A stretch of DNA of 6,525 nt from Odoribacteraceae bacterium (GCA_031259905.1 JAIRKS010000197.1:1-6525), one strand, 5' to 3'; positions 1 to 6,404 are shown, numbered from the stretch's first letter. Numbers and translations are program-made. Notes: generated by a model not told the origin, from the sequence alone.

Positions 1-259
1 CACTACCGGCAGCACCCGCGGCGACGAACATCACGGGGAAGAACAGCAGCAAGGAGAAGACGCTCGCGCCGAGGTACGGGAAGAACGAGGAGAGCTGCAG
101 GAAGACGTTCGCTCCTAACACGAACGGGGACTCCGCGTGGAAGATCCCCGCGGCGACGGTGAAGAACAGGATGAAGGCGATGAAAACCCGCGTGACATTG
201 CCGCGGCGCACGCGGGTGACGTGGTGACGGGCGATCCTGGAGATGTTGTTCGTGTTCAT
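1..259 (-). CDS. Membrane protein of unknown function, N-terminal part (runs off window)
   Basis: An uninterrupted minus-strand reading frame starts with ATG at 259 and stays open for 86 codons to the window edge, so the C-terminus is missing. The product begins with a basic stretch of about 24 residues (several Arg and His), followed by a hydrophobic segment at about 25-41 (VFIAFILFFTVAAGIF) and another at about 62-85 (YLGASVFSLLLFFPVMFVAA). This fits an inner-membrane protein with a positively charged cytoplasmic N-terminus. I do not recognise the family. It lies downstream of the minus-strand terminator at 337-376, so it probably has its own promoter in 260-336. The only -7-like box there is TATCTTCG at 288-281, with no matching upstream TTTG. 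The start is the first ATG, and no Shine-Dalgarno sequence is visible, as is usual in Bacteroidota. Confidence 0.65.
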   Translation of the reverse strand, partial: MNTNNISRIARHHVTRVRRGNVTRVFIAFILFFTVAAGIFHAESPFVLGANVFLQLSSFFPYLGASVFSLLLFFPVMFVAAGAAGS

Positions 260-336
260 TTCGTGATGTATTGGTTTCCGCGAAGATAATAATATCCCGC
301 TGGCGGCTGCGACGGCCCGGGGAGAGGTGACGGGGG

Positions 337-376
337 ATAAGAAAACAGCACTGCCGCGGGACGTTTCCCGCGGCAG
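337..376 (-). terminator. Rho-independent terminator of the minus-strand operon
   Basis: A perfect 11-bp inverted repeat (CTGCCGCGGGA / TCCCGCGGCAG, arms 351-361 and 366-376) encloses a 4-nt loop. On the minus strand the stem is followed by TGCTGTTTTCTTAT, a T-rich tract. It lies 27 bp past the stop codon of the last small secreted protein, where the operon should end. The plus-strand side has no T tract, so it should terminate minus-strand transcription only. Confidence 0.85.
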
Positions 377-403
377 CGATTCGTGGTAAGGTGGATAGCG
401 GCG

Positions 404-790
404 CTACTTCTTCTGGTCGACTTGCCGTTGTCCTGTTTCCTGCCTCATTTTCTCGAGGTAGTCGGTGTAAGCTTTTGCTTGTTCGGGGGAGAGGATCTTC
501 TTGATCTTGGTCATTTCCTCGTCCCTTACCTTCTGGATTCTGGTTCGTGATTGTTCCTGGTTCTCGCCGTTTTCCCGGCGGGAGGCGAAGATCTCGTCGC
601 GCTTGTTTATGGTCTCGATGAAGAGGGCGATGAGTTCCTTTTCCTGTTGCCCGGAGATCTTCGTTGCTTTCTTCACGGTCTCCACCCGTTTGCGGGCGAA
701 GTCTTCCGGTCCTCCCTTCACCTGGGCGAGGGCGGGCGTCGTGATCAGGAGCGACGCGATGAACGCGAGTATCGTTGCACGTGCTGTCAT
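404..790 (-). CDS. Small secreted DUF4890/Spy-like helical protein (second of a pair)
   Basis: The 128-residue product starts with a clear signal peptide: a short basic start, a hydrophobic core at about 5-19, and cleavage likely after ALA (residue 22), leaving an N-terminal Gln. The mature part is charged, predicted mostly helical, and has two weak copies of the LTxxQ-like motif typical of Spy/CpxP-type periplasmic proteins: KISGQQEKELIALF (about 44-57) and ILSPEQAKAYTDYLEKM (about 99-115). This matches the small secreted Bacteroidota proteins usually labelled DUF4890. By analogy with Spy/CpxP it may bind or buffer misfolded proteins or metal in the periplasm, but that is inference. It starts 15 bp after the stop of its paralogue (806-1303) and shares its layout, so the pair is probably co-transcribed and arose by tandem duplication. 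The terminator at 337-376 follows. The family call is from motif reading only. Confidence 0.82.
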   Translation of the reverse strand: MTARATILAFIASLLITTPALAQVKGGPEDFARKRVETVKKATKISGQQEKELIALFIETINKRDEIFASRRENGENQEQSRTRIQKVRDEEMTKIKKILSPEQAKAYTDYLEKMRQETGQRQVDQKK

Positions 791-805
791 TGCAGGTACT
801 CTCGT

Positions 806-1303
806 TTACCGGGGTCCACCACCGCCAGGTCCACCACCGCCGGGGCCACCGCCACCAGGCCCGCCACCACCGGGGGCACCGGGGCCGCCGCCGCGCGAGC
901 GCATTCTCTCCTCTTGCTCCTTGCGTTGCTTCTCGAGGAGGGCGGAGTATGCCTTGAATTGCCCCTCGTCGAGGATCTTCTTCATGGCGGCGGTCTCTTC
1001 ATCCTGCAGTTTTTGTACCTGCTCGCGGACTATTTGCCAGGATTGCCTTTCGCCGCCGGCGGTCTGCGCTTGCGACCTGCTTGCCTCGTAGGCGGCGCGT
1101 TGTTTTTTCTGGGTCTCGGTGAAGAGATCGGAGACTTTCTTTTCCTGGTCGGCGGTCAGCTTCACCTCTTTCTTCACGTTGTCGAGGCGCATCTTCAGTT
1201 GCTCCTCCGGGGACATTCTTTGTTGCCTGCCGCCGCCTTGCTGCGCGGTAGCGCCCAGCGAGAAGGCCAGCATGACGGATAGCATTAATGATACTGTTTT
1301 CAT
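806..1303 (-). CDS. Secreted DUF4890/Spy-like protein with Gly/Pro-rich PGGGG tail (first of a pair)
   Basis: The 165-residue product has a signal peptide (MKTVSLMLSVMLAFSLGATA, cleavage probably after residue 20), then a Gln/Gly-rich linker (21-29) and a highly charged helical body. Two LTxxQ-like segments are visible: KLTADQEKKVSDLFTE (48-63) and ILDEGQFKAYSALLEKQ (110-126). Both match similar positions in the downstream paralogue, supporting duplication. From about residue 137 the protein changes to a low-complexity tail of GGGP-GAP followed by four PGGGG units, ending PR. The paralogue lacks this tail. The role is unknown; a periplasmic chaperone-like or stress-related role is inferred from the Spy/CpxP resemblance. 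An AT-rich leader (TTTTAACCCTTAATCACAAAG) precedes the ATG, and a 111-bp gap with a hairpin separates it from the glycoside hydrolase gene upstream, so it may have its own promoter, though no good TAnnTTTG box is visible. Confidence 0.82.
   Translation of the reverse strand: MKTVSLMLSVMLAFSLGATAQQGGGRQQRMSPEEQLKMRLDNVKKEVKLTADQEKKVSDLFTETQKKQRAAYEASRSQAQTAGGERQSWQIVREQVQKLQDEETAAMKKILDEGQFKAYSALLEKQRKEQEERMRSRGGGPGAPGGGGPGGGGPGGGGPGGGGPR
812..874 (-). repeat. 15-bp tandem repeat encoding PGGGG units
   Basis: Four consecutive 15-bp units, each a proline codon followed by four glycine codons, plus one further proline codon, end just before the terminal Arg codon of the secreted protein gene. 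Units differ at synonymous positions (for example CCC, CCT for Pro; GGA, GGC, GGT, GGG for Gly), so the amino-acid repeat is kept although the DNA copies have drifted. An interrupted copy (GGGPGA) precedes them at about 875-892. Confidence 0.9.
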
Positions 1304-1329
1304 GATCTTTGTGATTAAGGGTTAAAACG

Positions 1330-1353
1330 CGGCGACGCCGGTCGGCGTCACCG
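1330..1353 (-). other. Hairpin in the gap between the hydrolase gene and the small secreted genes
   Basis: A 6-bp stem (GACGCC / GGCGTC, 1334-1349) with a 4-nt loop is extended beyond one mismatch by three more pairs (CGG/CCG). On the minus strand it is followed by CGTTTTAACC, a short T tract. It could be a weak terminator after the glycoside hydrolase gene (stop at 1415) or a 5'-leader structure of the small secreted protein gene (start at 1303). The T tract is too short to decide. Confidence 0.4.
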
Positions 1354-1414
1354 ATTATTATGACAACGGGAGGGGGGAAAGGTTTAGTGGCGGGGGGAGT
1401 TTTTCCCGCGCGCG

Positions 1415-2887
1415 TCACAGGTCGAGCGTGACGCGGCGGCCTCGTGACTCGTTGTGGTAGCGGTCCACGGCCGTGATCACGACGCGGTACGTCAGCAGGC
1501 GTCCTCGTGCCGGGAGGAAGCAGGCGGGGCGCGTCGTGATGGCCTTGATCTTCGTCGCGTCCTCGAGGTTGACGCGCTCGCCGGGGCGGAAGCAGTAGAT
1601 GACGAAGTAGCGGGGGAGGAGATCCTCGCGGGGATTGTCCTTCACTCCCCACGCGATGGTGTAGCCGCCGTCGGAGCGCGATACCGTCGGCGGCTCGACG
1701 CGGGCGGGGCGTCGCGAGGAGAGGCGCGTGTAGGCGGGGATGAGCGCCGGGTAGCGGTGGTATCGCGCGGCGAGGCTGTCGGCGACGCCGCCGTTATCGC
1801 GGAGGATCTCGTTGGCGGGCCAGAAGCAGTTTCCTTTCACGCGGTGGAGGGCGCGGGAGAGGTTGATTTTCCGGGCGAGTTCGCCGGCGTTCATTGTCCG
1901 GGCGACGTCTTGCCCGGTGTAGAGGTGGGCGCGGCGGGTGTTCTCGTTCCACCAGCGGGCGAGCGTGACGTGCCCGGCGATCTCGTGTCCGGTTTCCCAG
2001 TAGATCTGGGGGATGACGTAGTCGATCCACCCGTTTCTTTCCCAGAGGAGCACGTCGGCGTGGAGGTCGGCGTACGCTTGCGTGCCGCGGGTGTCGCTGC
2101 CGCTGCCGTCGGGGGTATCCCTCTTGTTGCGGTAGATGCCGAAGGGACTGACGCCGAGACGCACCCAGGGCTTGGTGTCGCGGATCGTCCGCTTCAGGTC
2201 GCGCACCAGGGTGTTGATGTTCTCTCGTCTCCAGGCGTTCTTCTCGAGACCTTTCCCGTGTTGGTGGAAGCTCTCGTCGTCGGGGAAGGGGATGCCGGGC
2301 AGGGGGTAAGGGTAGAAGTAATCGTCGAGGTGGATGGCGTCGATGTCGTAGCGGCTGACGATGTCTCGTGCGACGTCGAGGAGGTACTGCCTGCATTCGG
2401 GGATTCCAGGGTCGAAGAGCAGTTGGCCGTTGTAGAAGACGAACCACCGCGGGTGCCGGTAGTAGAGGTGGTCCGGCGCGAGGTGGTCCGTGCCGGACGT
2501 GCCGGCGCGGAAGGGGTTGATCCAGGCGTGGATCTCCATGCCCCGGCGGTGGCACTCGCCGGCGAGGAACGCGAGCGGGTCGAAGAATGGCTCCGGCGCC
2601 ACGCCCTGCTTTCCCGTGAGGAAGCGGCTCCACGGTTCGAGGCGCGAGGCGTACCACGCGTCGGCCTCCGGGCGTGCCTGGAAGAGGATGGCGTTGATGC
2701 CGGCAGCTCCCAGCGCGTTGAGTTTCCTGGAGAAGTCGGCCTTTATCTCGTCGGTCGTCATGGCGGCGTACTCCGGCTGGAAGACGGTTTGAATCCATGC
2801 CCCGCGGAATTCCCTCTTGGGGAAATCCTTCGCGGCGAGCGTCCCCGCGAGGAGGAGCGGCAGTAAGGTATATTTCAGGTATTGCAT
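1415..2887 (-). CDS. Secreted glycoside hydrolase-like protein, GHL10/DUF187 family, with C-terminal Fn3-like domain
   Basis: The 490-residue product has an N-terminal signal peptide (hydrophobic 5-18, cleavage near LAA at 19), so it should act in the periplasm or at the cell surface. Residues about 25-385 carry the pattern of the GHL10 (DUF187) TIM-barrel family: REFRGAWIQTVF (25-36), INAILFQARPEADAWY (64-79), EIHAWINPFRA (118-128), IDAIHLDDYFYPYP (182-195), LGVSPFGIYRN (244-254) and WIDYVIPQIYW (287-297). The acidic pair D188/D189 and E74 are candidate catalytic residues by position, not proven. Residues about 394-490 form a fibronectin-III-like domain ending in VDRYHNES (474-481), the usual closing motif. 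Family members are thought to act on peptidoglycan or other glycans, but the substrate here is unknown. The length is normal. The gene starts 6 bp after the stop of the nuclease gene, so the two are almost certainly co-transcribed. The ATG chosen puts the signal peptide at the very start. Confidence 0.93.
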   Translation of the reverse strand: MQYLKYTLLPLLLAGTLAAKDFPKREFRGAWIQTVFQPEYAAMTTDEIKADFSRKLNALGAAGINAILFQARPEADAWYASRLEPWSRFLTGKQGVAPEPFFDPLAFLAGECHRRGMEIHAWINPFRAGTSGTDHLAPDHLYYRHPRWFVFYNGQLLFDPGIPECRQYLLDVARDIVSRYDIDAIHLDDYFYPYPLPGIPFPDDESFHQHGKGLEKNAWRRENINTLVRDLKRTIRDTKPWVRLGVSPFGIYRNKRDTPDGSGSDTRGTQAYADLHADVLLWERNGWIDYVIPQIYWETGHEIAGHVTLARWWNENTRRAHLYTGQDVARTMNAGELARKINLSRALHRVKGNCFWPANEILRDNGGVADSLAARYHRYPALIPAYTRLSSRRPARVEPPTVSRSDGGYTIAWGVKDNPREDLLPRYFVIYCFRPGERVNLEDATKIKAITTRPACFLPARGRLLTYRVVITAVDRYHNESRGRRVTLDL

Positions 2888-2893
2888 CGGGTG

Positions 2894-5668
2894 TTATTTC
2901 TCGTCGCGGGCGCAGATGGCGTTGTACGGGCAGGAGCGGCACTTGTCGCGTCGGCTTGCCGGGGCGAACGACAGGCCGGGGGAGAAGATCTCGTCGACGA
3001 GCGCGGCGAGCCGTTCGCGGAACTCCGGCAGGAGCGGCGTGACGTCGTCGATTGGCGTGCCGTTGAGGAAGAAGCGGTCGTCGTGCTTTGGCGCGAAGAG
3101 GGCGCGGACGCTGTACATGCCGGGCACGGGAGGCGGGTCGGCGGGGAATTCCCTGGCGTAGACGAGGCAATAGAGGATCGTCTGGAAGGCGGCCTTGTTG
3201 CGTTGCTTGTCCCCCGGGTCGAAGAGCGAGGCGATGCTCTTGAAATCGGGCTTGTCGATGCCGGTCTTGTAGTCGATGACGCGCGTGCCGGTGGCGACGC
3301 GGTCGACGCGGTCGATGTTCCCCTCGATCCATGTCACGCGGCCGTTTCCCTCGAGGGGCATCCGGAAGGCTTGCTCGAGGGCGAGGATCGTGAAGGGGGC
3401 GAGCTTCCTGTCGTGCTCGAGCACCTTTCGGGCGTACTTCTTCACGACGGAGAGGGAGAGTTCTCCCGTCCCGTCGTCGATGTTGATCACCTTTTCCCTG
3501 GCGTCGCGGGCGTGTTGTTCGATGGCGTTCCTGTCGCGGGCGATCTTGTCGATGGCGTCGGCGGTGACGTGCCCGCCGGGGAAGGAGAGGTATATGGAGC
3601 GCGTCATCTCGTGGAAGACGTTGCCGAGCGTCCTGTAGTCGAGGTCTCCGGGGCGTTCTTCCTTCTCCCTGATGCCGGCGACGTGCCGGAAGTAGAACTT
3701 GAGGCGGCAGTCGAGGTACATGTTGAGGGCCGACGGCGAGAGTCCTTTTCCTTCCCGCGTGAATCGTTCGAGACGCTTGGCGATCTCGTCGTTGGCCCGG
3801 ATGTCGAGGGGTTGCCGGGCGCGGGCGACGACCTCCTCTTGCAGGAATCTTTCCCGCGGGGGCGTCCCCGACTCGTATTTCAGCTGGTAGAGGAATCGAC
3901 TCGGCTCACCGCCTCCTTTCCCGGCGTCGGCGTGTAGAATCCTGACGCTGGAGGCTCGTTGCAGGAGGCGGTAGAAGGAGTAGGCGTGTATCGCGTCGCG
4001 ATGTCCTGGCGTGGGCAGGCCGAAGCCGACCCTCAGGCTGTACGGTATGAAGGAGGCGAGGGGGGCGTCGCGCGGCAGTATGCCCTCGTTCGCGGAGAGG
4101 ATGACGAGGTGCTTGAAGTCGAGCATTCTTGTTTCCAGTAGTCCCATGACCTGCATTCCTTCCAGCGGCTCGCCGGAGAAGGGGACGGAGAGCGAGCGGA
4201 CGATCTGCCCGACGACGCGCGCGTGCATCCGCTCGCCCGGCACGACCTCCTCTTCGCGGAACGCGTCCCTGGCCTGTTGCAGCCGCTTGTAGAGCGTGAA
4301 GAGCGTTTCTCTCTCGATAGATCCCGTCCCCCCGTCGTCGCGGGAGAGCAGCTGCGCGATGATGTCGATGAAATAGTCGAACGACGCCTCCTCGCGCGGG
4401 GCGAAGAGGGCGGCGGAGACGTCGTCGAACGGCAGCGTCGCGGCGGGGACGCGGGTGTTGCCGGAGAGTACGCGGCGGGCGATCTCCCGCGCTCGTGCCG
4501 GGTCGCCGGCCTGCACGAGGGGGTGATCCAGTAACGCGACGACCGGCCCGCGGGCGAAGTACCACGTCTCGCCCCTTTTCCCGGCGCCCCGTTGCAACTC
4601 CCCGGCGAGCGCGACGAGAGCGGCGGCGGCGGTTTCCCTTGCCGGGTATCCCATCGTGACGTTGATCTTCCCGGCGGCGGGGGGGATGGAGTGGAGGACG
4701 GGGGCGAGCAATCGCTCGTCGCACAGCACGACGGCCGTCTTCGCCAACTCTTCCGGCGGGATCTCCCCGAGCAATGCCGGGAGGAGCTTCGCCTGCCCGA
4801 CGGTCGACGGGACGGTGACGTGCTCGACGAGCTTGTCCCCGCGCCGGAAGTTGTTGAAGTGTTCTATGCCGGGAGTGTTCGGGAATCGTTTCAGGTTCTC
4901 GCGGAGGAATAGCCCGGCCTCGTGCCGTTCGTTGGCGGTGTAATAGAGGTCGTGATCCCAGTAGAAGGCGGCCTGCCCGTTATCGCGGAAGCGCCCGAGG
5001 ATCTCCTCCTCGCATTTTGTCAGGGCGTTGAAGCCGGCGAAGAACAGTCTCCCGTCGACGGTCACCTCGTCGAGGCGTTCACGCAGCAGGCGCGTGCCCA
5101 TGCCCTCGTAGCACAGCCCCTCGTCGCGCAACTTCTCGCGGAAGCGGCAGTACGTCGGGTAGAGCTTTTCCCACGTATCGAGGAACACCTGCTGCTCCCG
5201 TCCCGTCGCGCGTCCCTCCTTGAAGTGGCTCCAGAAGCGGCGCACGTGCGCGGCCTGCTCGACGGTCAGGTAGGGGAACAGGCGCTCGATCTCGTGCAGC
5301 GCCCGGAGGTTCGAGAAGAGGTCGCGCGCGTCGACGAGGTACTTGTCGACGTCGTCGAAGTCCTCGAGCAACATGCTCCCCCACGGGTAGAAGTCGTCGA
5401 ACGACTCACCGCTCCCGGAGCACTCCCGGTAGGCGCGGTACAGCTTGATGACGAGCGTGATCTCGTCCGCCCGCTTTAGCCCGGCGTATTGCTCGACGAA
5501 CTCCTCGAGCGTCACGATCACCGGCATCCACGCCGGGCGATCGACGAGGCGCGATAGCTCGCGGGCGAGGAACAATCCCGCCCGCTTGTTCGGGAAAACG
5601 ACGGTGAGGCTTTCCGGGTGCTCGTCGCGCGCGATGTCCCGTGCCAGGAGGTACAAGAAAGATTCCAT
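2894..5668 (-). CDS. AddB-like protein with C-terminal PD-(D/E)XK Fe-S nuclease domain
   Basis: The 924-residue product matches the Bacteroidota AddB-like family, predicted to process double-strand DNA ends with an AddA/UvrD-type helicase. The N-terminal half is a helicase-like scaffold without a Walker A lysine motif (VVFPNKRAGLFL at 23-34 is in its place), so it is not expected to hydrolyse ATP there. A helicase-like motif GLLETRMLDFKHLVILSANE lies at 509-528. The nuclease domain covers about 640-924: SALNMYLDCRLKFYF with C654, FHE at 685-687, EGNIDRVDR (782-790), VIDYKTG (797-803; D799 and K801 catalytic) and QTILY (829-833). C654 with C910, C913 and C919 forms the 4-Cys iron-sulphur set of AddB nucleases. 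All key nuclease residues are present. The frame stays open upstream to 5824, but the ATG at 5668 is preferred: it starts the family-typical sequence and sits just after a good promoter box, while the longer version would overlap the divergent gene. No AddA partner lies in the window. Confidence 0.94.
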   Translation of the reverse strand: MESFLYLLARDIARDEHPESLTVVFPNKRAGLFLARELSRLVDRPAWMPVIVTLEEFVEQYAGLKRADEITLVIKLYRAYRECSGSGESFDDFYPWGSMLLEDFDDVDKYLVDARDLFSNLRALHEIERLFPYLTVEQAAHVRRFWSHFKEGRATGREQQVFLDTWEKLYPTYCRFREKLRDEGLCYEGMGTRLLRERLDEVTVDGRLFFAGFNALTKCEEEILGRFRDNGQAAFYWDHDLYYTANERHEAGLFLRENLKRFPNTPGIEHFNNFRRGDKLVEHVTVPSTVGQAKLLPALLGEIPPEELAKTAVVLCDERLLAPVLHSIPPAAGKINVTMGYPARETAAAALVALAGELQRGAGKRGETWYFARGPVVALLDHPLVQAGDPARAREIARRVLSGNTRVPAATLPFDDVSAALFAPREEASFDYFIDIIAQLLSRDDGGTGSIERETLFTLYKRLQQARDAFREEEVVPGERMHARVVGQIVRSLSVPFSGEPLEGMQVMGLLETRMLDFKHLVILSANEGILPRDAPLASFIPYSLRVGFGLPTPGHRDAIHAYSFYRLLQRASSVRILHADAGKGGGEPSRFLYQLKYESGTPPRERFLQEEVVARARQPLDIRANDEIAKRLERFTREGKGLSPSALNMYLDCRLKFYFRHVAGIREKEERPGDLDYRTLGNVFHEMTRSIYLSFPGGHVTADAIDKIARDRNAIEQHARDAREKVINIDDGTGELSLSVVKKYARKVLEHDRKLAPFTILALEQAFRMPLEGNGRVTWIEGNIDRVDRVATGTRVIDYKTGIDKPDFKSIASLFDPGDKQRNKAAFQTILYCLVYAREFPADPPPVPGMYSVRALFAPKHDDRFFLNGTPIDDVTPLLPEFRERLAALVDEIFSPGLSFAPASRRDKCRSCPYNAICARDEK

Positions 5669-5677
5669 GATGGCCTG

Positions 5678-5707
5678 TTTGATTACAGGGCAAAGGTAAT
5701 ATATTCG
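5678..5707 (+). promoter_or_regulatory. Candidate promoter of the FAH-family gene, overlapping the divergent promoter
   Basis: TTTG at 5678-5681 and TATATTCG at 5700-5707 resemble the Bacteroidota -33 TTTG and -7 TAnnTTTG elements, with one mismatch in the -7 box and an 18-nt spacer against the usual 19-21. A start near 5711 would leave a leader of about 65 nt before the ATG at 5777. It shares bases with the divergent nuclease promoter. Confidence 0.35.
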
Positions 5708-5719
5708 CGAGAACGTCAC
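5691..5719 (-). promoter_or_regulatory. Bacteroidota-type promoter of the nuclease-hydrolase operon
   Basis: TACCTTTG at 5698-5691 on the minus strand is an exact match to the Bacteroidota -7 consensus TAnnTTTG. The -33 element is weak: GTG at 5719-5717, 18 nt upstream, in place of TTG. Transcription would start near 5686, giving a leader of under 20 nt before the ATG at 5668. This supports the shorter start of the nuclease gene. Confidence 0.55.
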
Positions 5720-5776
5720 GGAGACAAGCATGAACAAGGATTTTACCACGAAACAGCGCCGCGGGGGGGCGACACG

Positions 5777-6340
5777 ATGAAGCTCCTCTGCGCGGAACAC
5801 GCCCCCGGCGGGGCGCGCGGGCACGTCGTGCTGGGGGACAATGCCCTGTGGCGCGGCGACGAGGATTTCTACATCCCGTCGTTCGCGACGCGCCTGAGTT
5901 GCGTGCCGCAGCTCGCGTACCGCGTCTGCAAGCTGGGCAAGGGCATTGCCCCTCGTTTCGCGCGCCGTTACACGGGCGAGGGGGGCGTCGCCCTCCGCTT
6001 TTACGCCGACAATCTCCTCGAGGAGACGCGCGCCGCGGGGTTACCGCCCGACCCGGCCCTCGGCTTCGATCGCGCGGCGGTCGTCTCCCCGTTGCGCGCG
6101 CTGCAGGACAACCCCCGGTACGCTCTCGAGGTGAACGGCGCGACGGTGTTCAGCGGCGCTCTCCTCGACTTGCCTTTCTCGCTCGACGATCAGGTTGCCG
6201 CCCTCTCCCGCTACTACTTGCTGAAGGTCGGCGATCTCCTCTTTACCGGCAACACGTTTCGCTATTCCCCTATCCAGCACGGCGATCACCTCCGCCTCTT
6301 CCTGGACGACGCTTGCCTGCTGGACTTCTTCACCCGCTGA
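5777..6340 (+). CDS. Fumarylacetoacetate hydrolase (FAH) family protein, probably inactive
   Basis: The 187-residue cytoplasmic protein (no signal peptide) reads as an FAH-fold protein of the short Bacteroidota type. Scaffold segments are recognisable in order: MKLLC start, FYIPSFA (31-37), YRVCKLGKGIAPRFARRY (48-65), AAGLP (86-90), GFD (96-98), LEVNG (117-121), LPFSLDDQVAALSRYYLLKVGDLLFTG (132-158) and GDHL (169-172). Against the usual family pattern, the metal-binding E-x-E (in HYExEL) is replaced by V43-P-Q45, the metal Asp of GxDFTARD by R74, the Lys of AKGFD by L95, and GTPxGVG by GNTFRY. Family members normally need a divalent metal for C-C cleavage, decarboxylation or isomerisation, so this one is predicted catalytically dead or changed in function. 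The N-terminal loop (7-30) is also short. The frame is intact with no stops, so this is not simple gene decay. The ATG at 5777 is the only Met that fits the family start; the frame opens earlier inside the divergent gene. Confidence 0.85.
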   Translation: MKLLCAEHAPGGARGHVVLGDNALWRGDEDFYIPSFATRLSCVPQLAYRVCKLGKGIAPRFARRYTGEGGVALRFYADNLLEETRAAGLPPDPALGFDRAAVVSPLRALQDNPRYALEVNGATVFSGALLDLPFSLDDQVAALSRYYLLKVGDLLFTGNTFRYSPIQHGDHLRLFLDDACLLDFFTR

Positions 6341-6370
6341 ATTTGTCTCGCCTTTTACCTGGAAAGAGTC

Positions 6371-6395
6371 GACGGTATCGTCAAAAGGGGTTTTG
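6371..6395 (+). other. Small inverted repeats after the FAH-family gene
   Basis: Two short inverted repeats lie here: GACG-GTAT-CGTC (6371-6382) and CAAAA-GGGG-TTTTG (6382-6395). Both have stems of only 4-5 bp, and the second ends in a T run, so a weak terminator for the plus-strand gene is possible but not convincing. A 9-bp direct repeat TTTGTCTCG occurs at 6342-6350 and 6392-6400. Confidence 0.25.
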
Positions 6396-6404
6396 TCTCG
6401 AAGC

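Noticed and set aside
501..1282. Plus-strand frames with Pro-rich PPPPG repeats over the small secreted genes
   Set aside because: They are the complement of the PGGGG tail and bodies of the two secreted proteins. The minus-strand frames have signal peptides and matching paralogous motifs, while these do not.
1454..2866. Long plus-strand open frame (470 codons) opposite the glycoside hydrolase gene
   Set aside because: It is antisense to a gene with a clear family match. Its composition (runs of Val, Glu, Gly, Asp) is what high-GC third-position bias produces on the opposite strand, and it has no recognisable motif.
1794..3332. Minus-strand 512-codon frame spanning the junction of the nuclease and hydrolase genes
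   Set aside because: It is an out-of-frame shadow, extremely rich in Arg, Pro and His, overlapping two well-supported genes on the same strand.
2882..3937. Plus-strand open frame (351 codons) opposite the nuclease gene
   Set aside because: It covers the strongly conserved nuclease domain on the other strand, has a biased Val/Glu/Asp/Gly composition and no motif, so it is a shadow of the real gene.
5763..5769. Run of seven G just before the FAH-family start codon as a phase-variation tract
   Set aside because: It lies outside the coding frame and is short. High-GC sequence in this window has similar G runs (for example at 1372-1377), so there is no reason to treat it as a switch.
5669..5824. 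Upstream extension of the nuclease gene to an ATG at 5824
   Set aside because: The extra 52 residues do not look like the family, would overlap the start of the divergent gene, and would lie upstream of the TACCTTTG promoter box.
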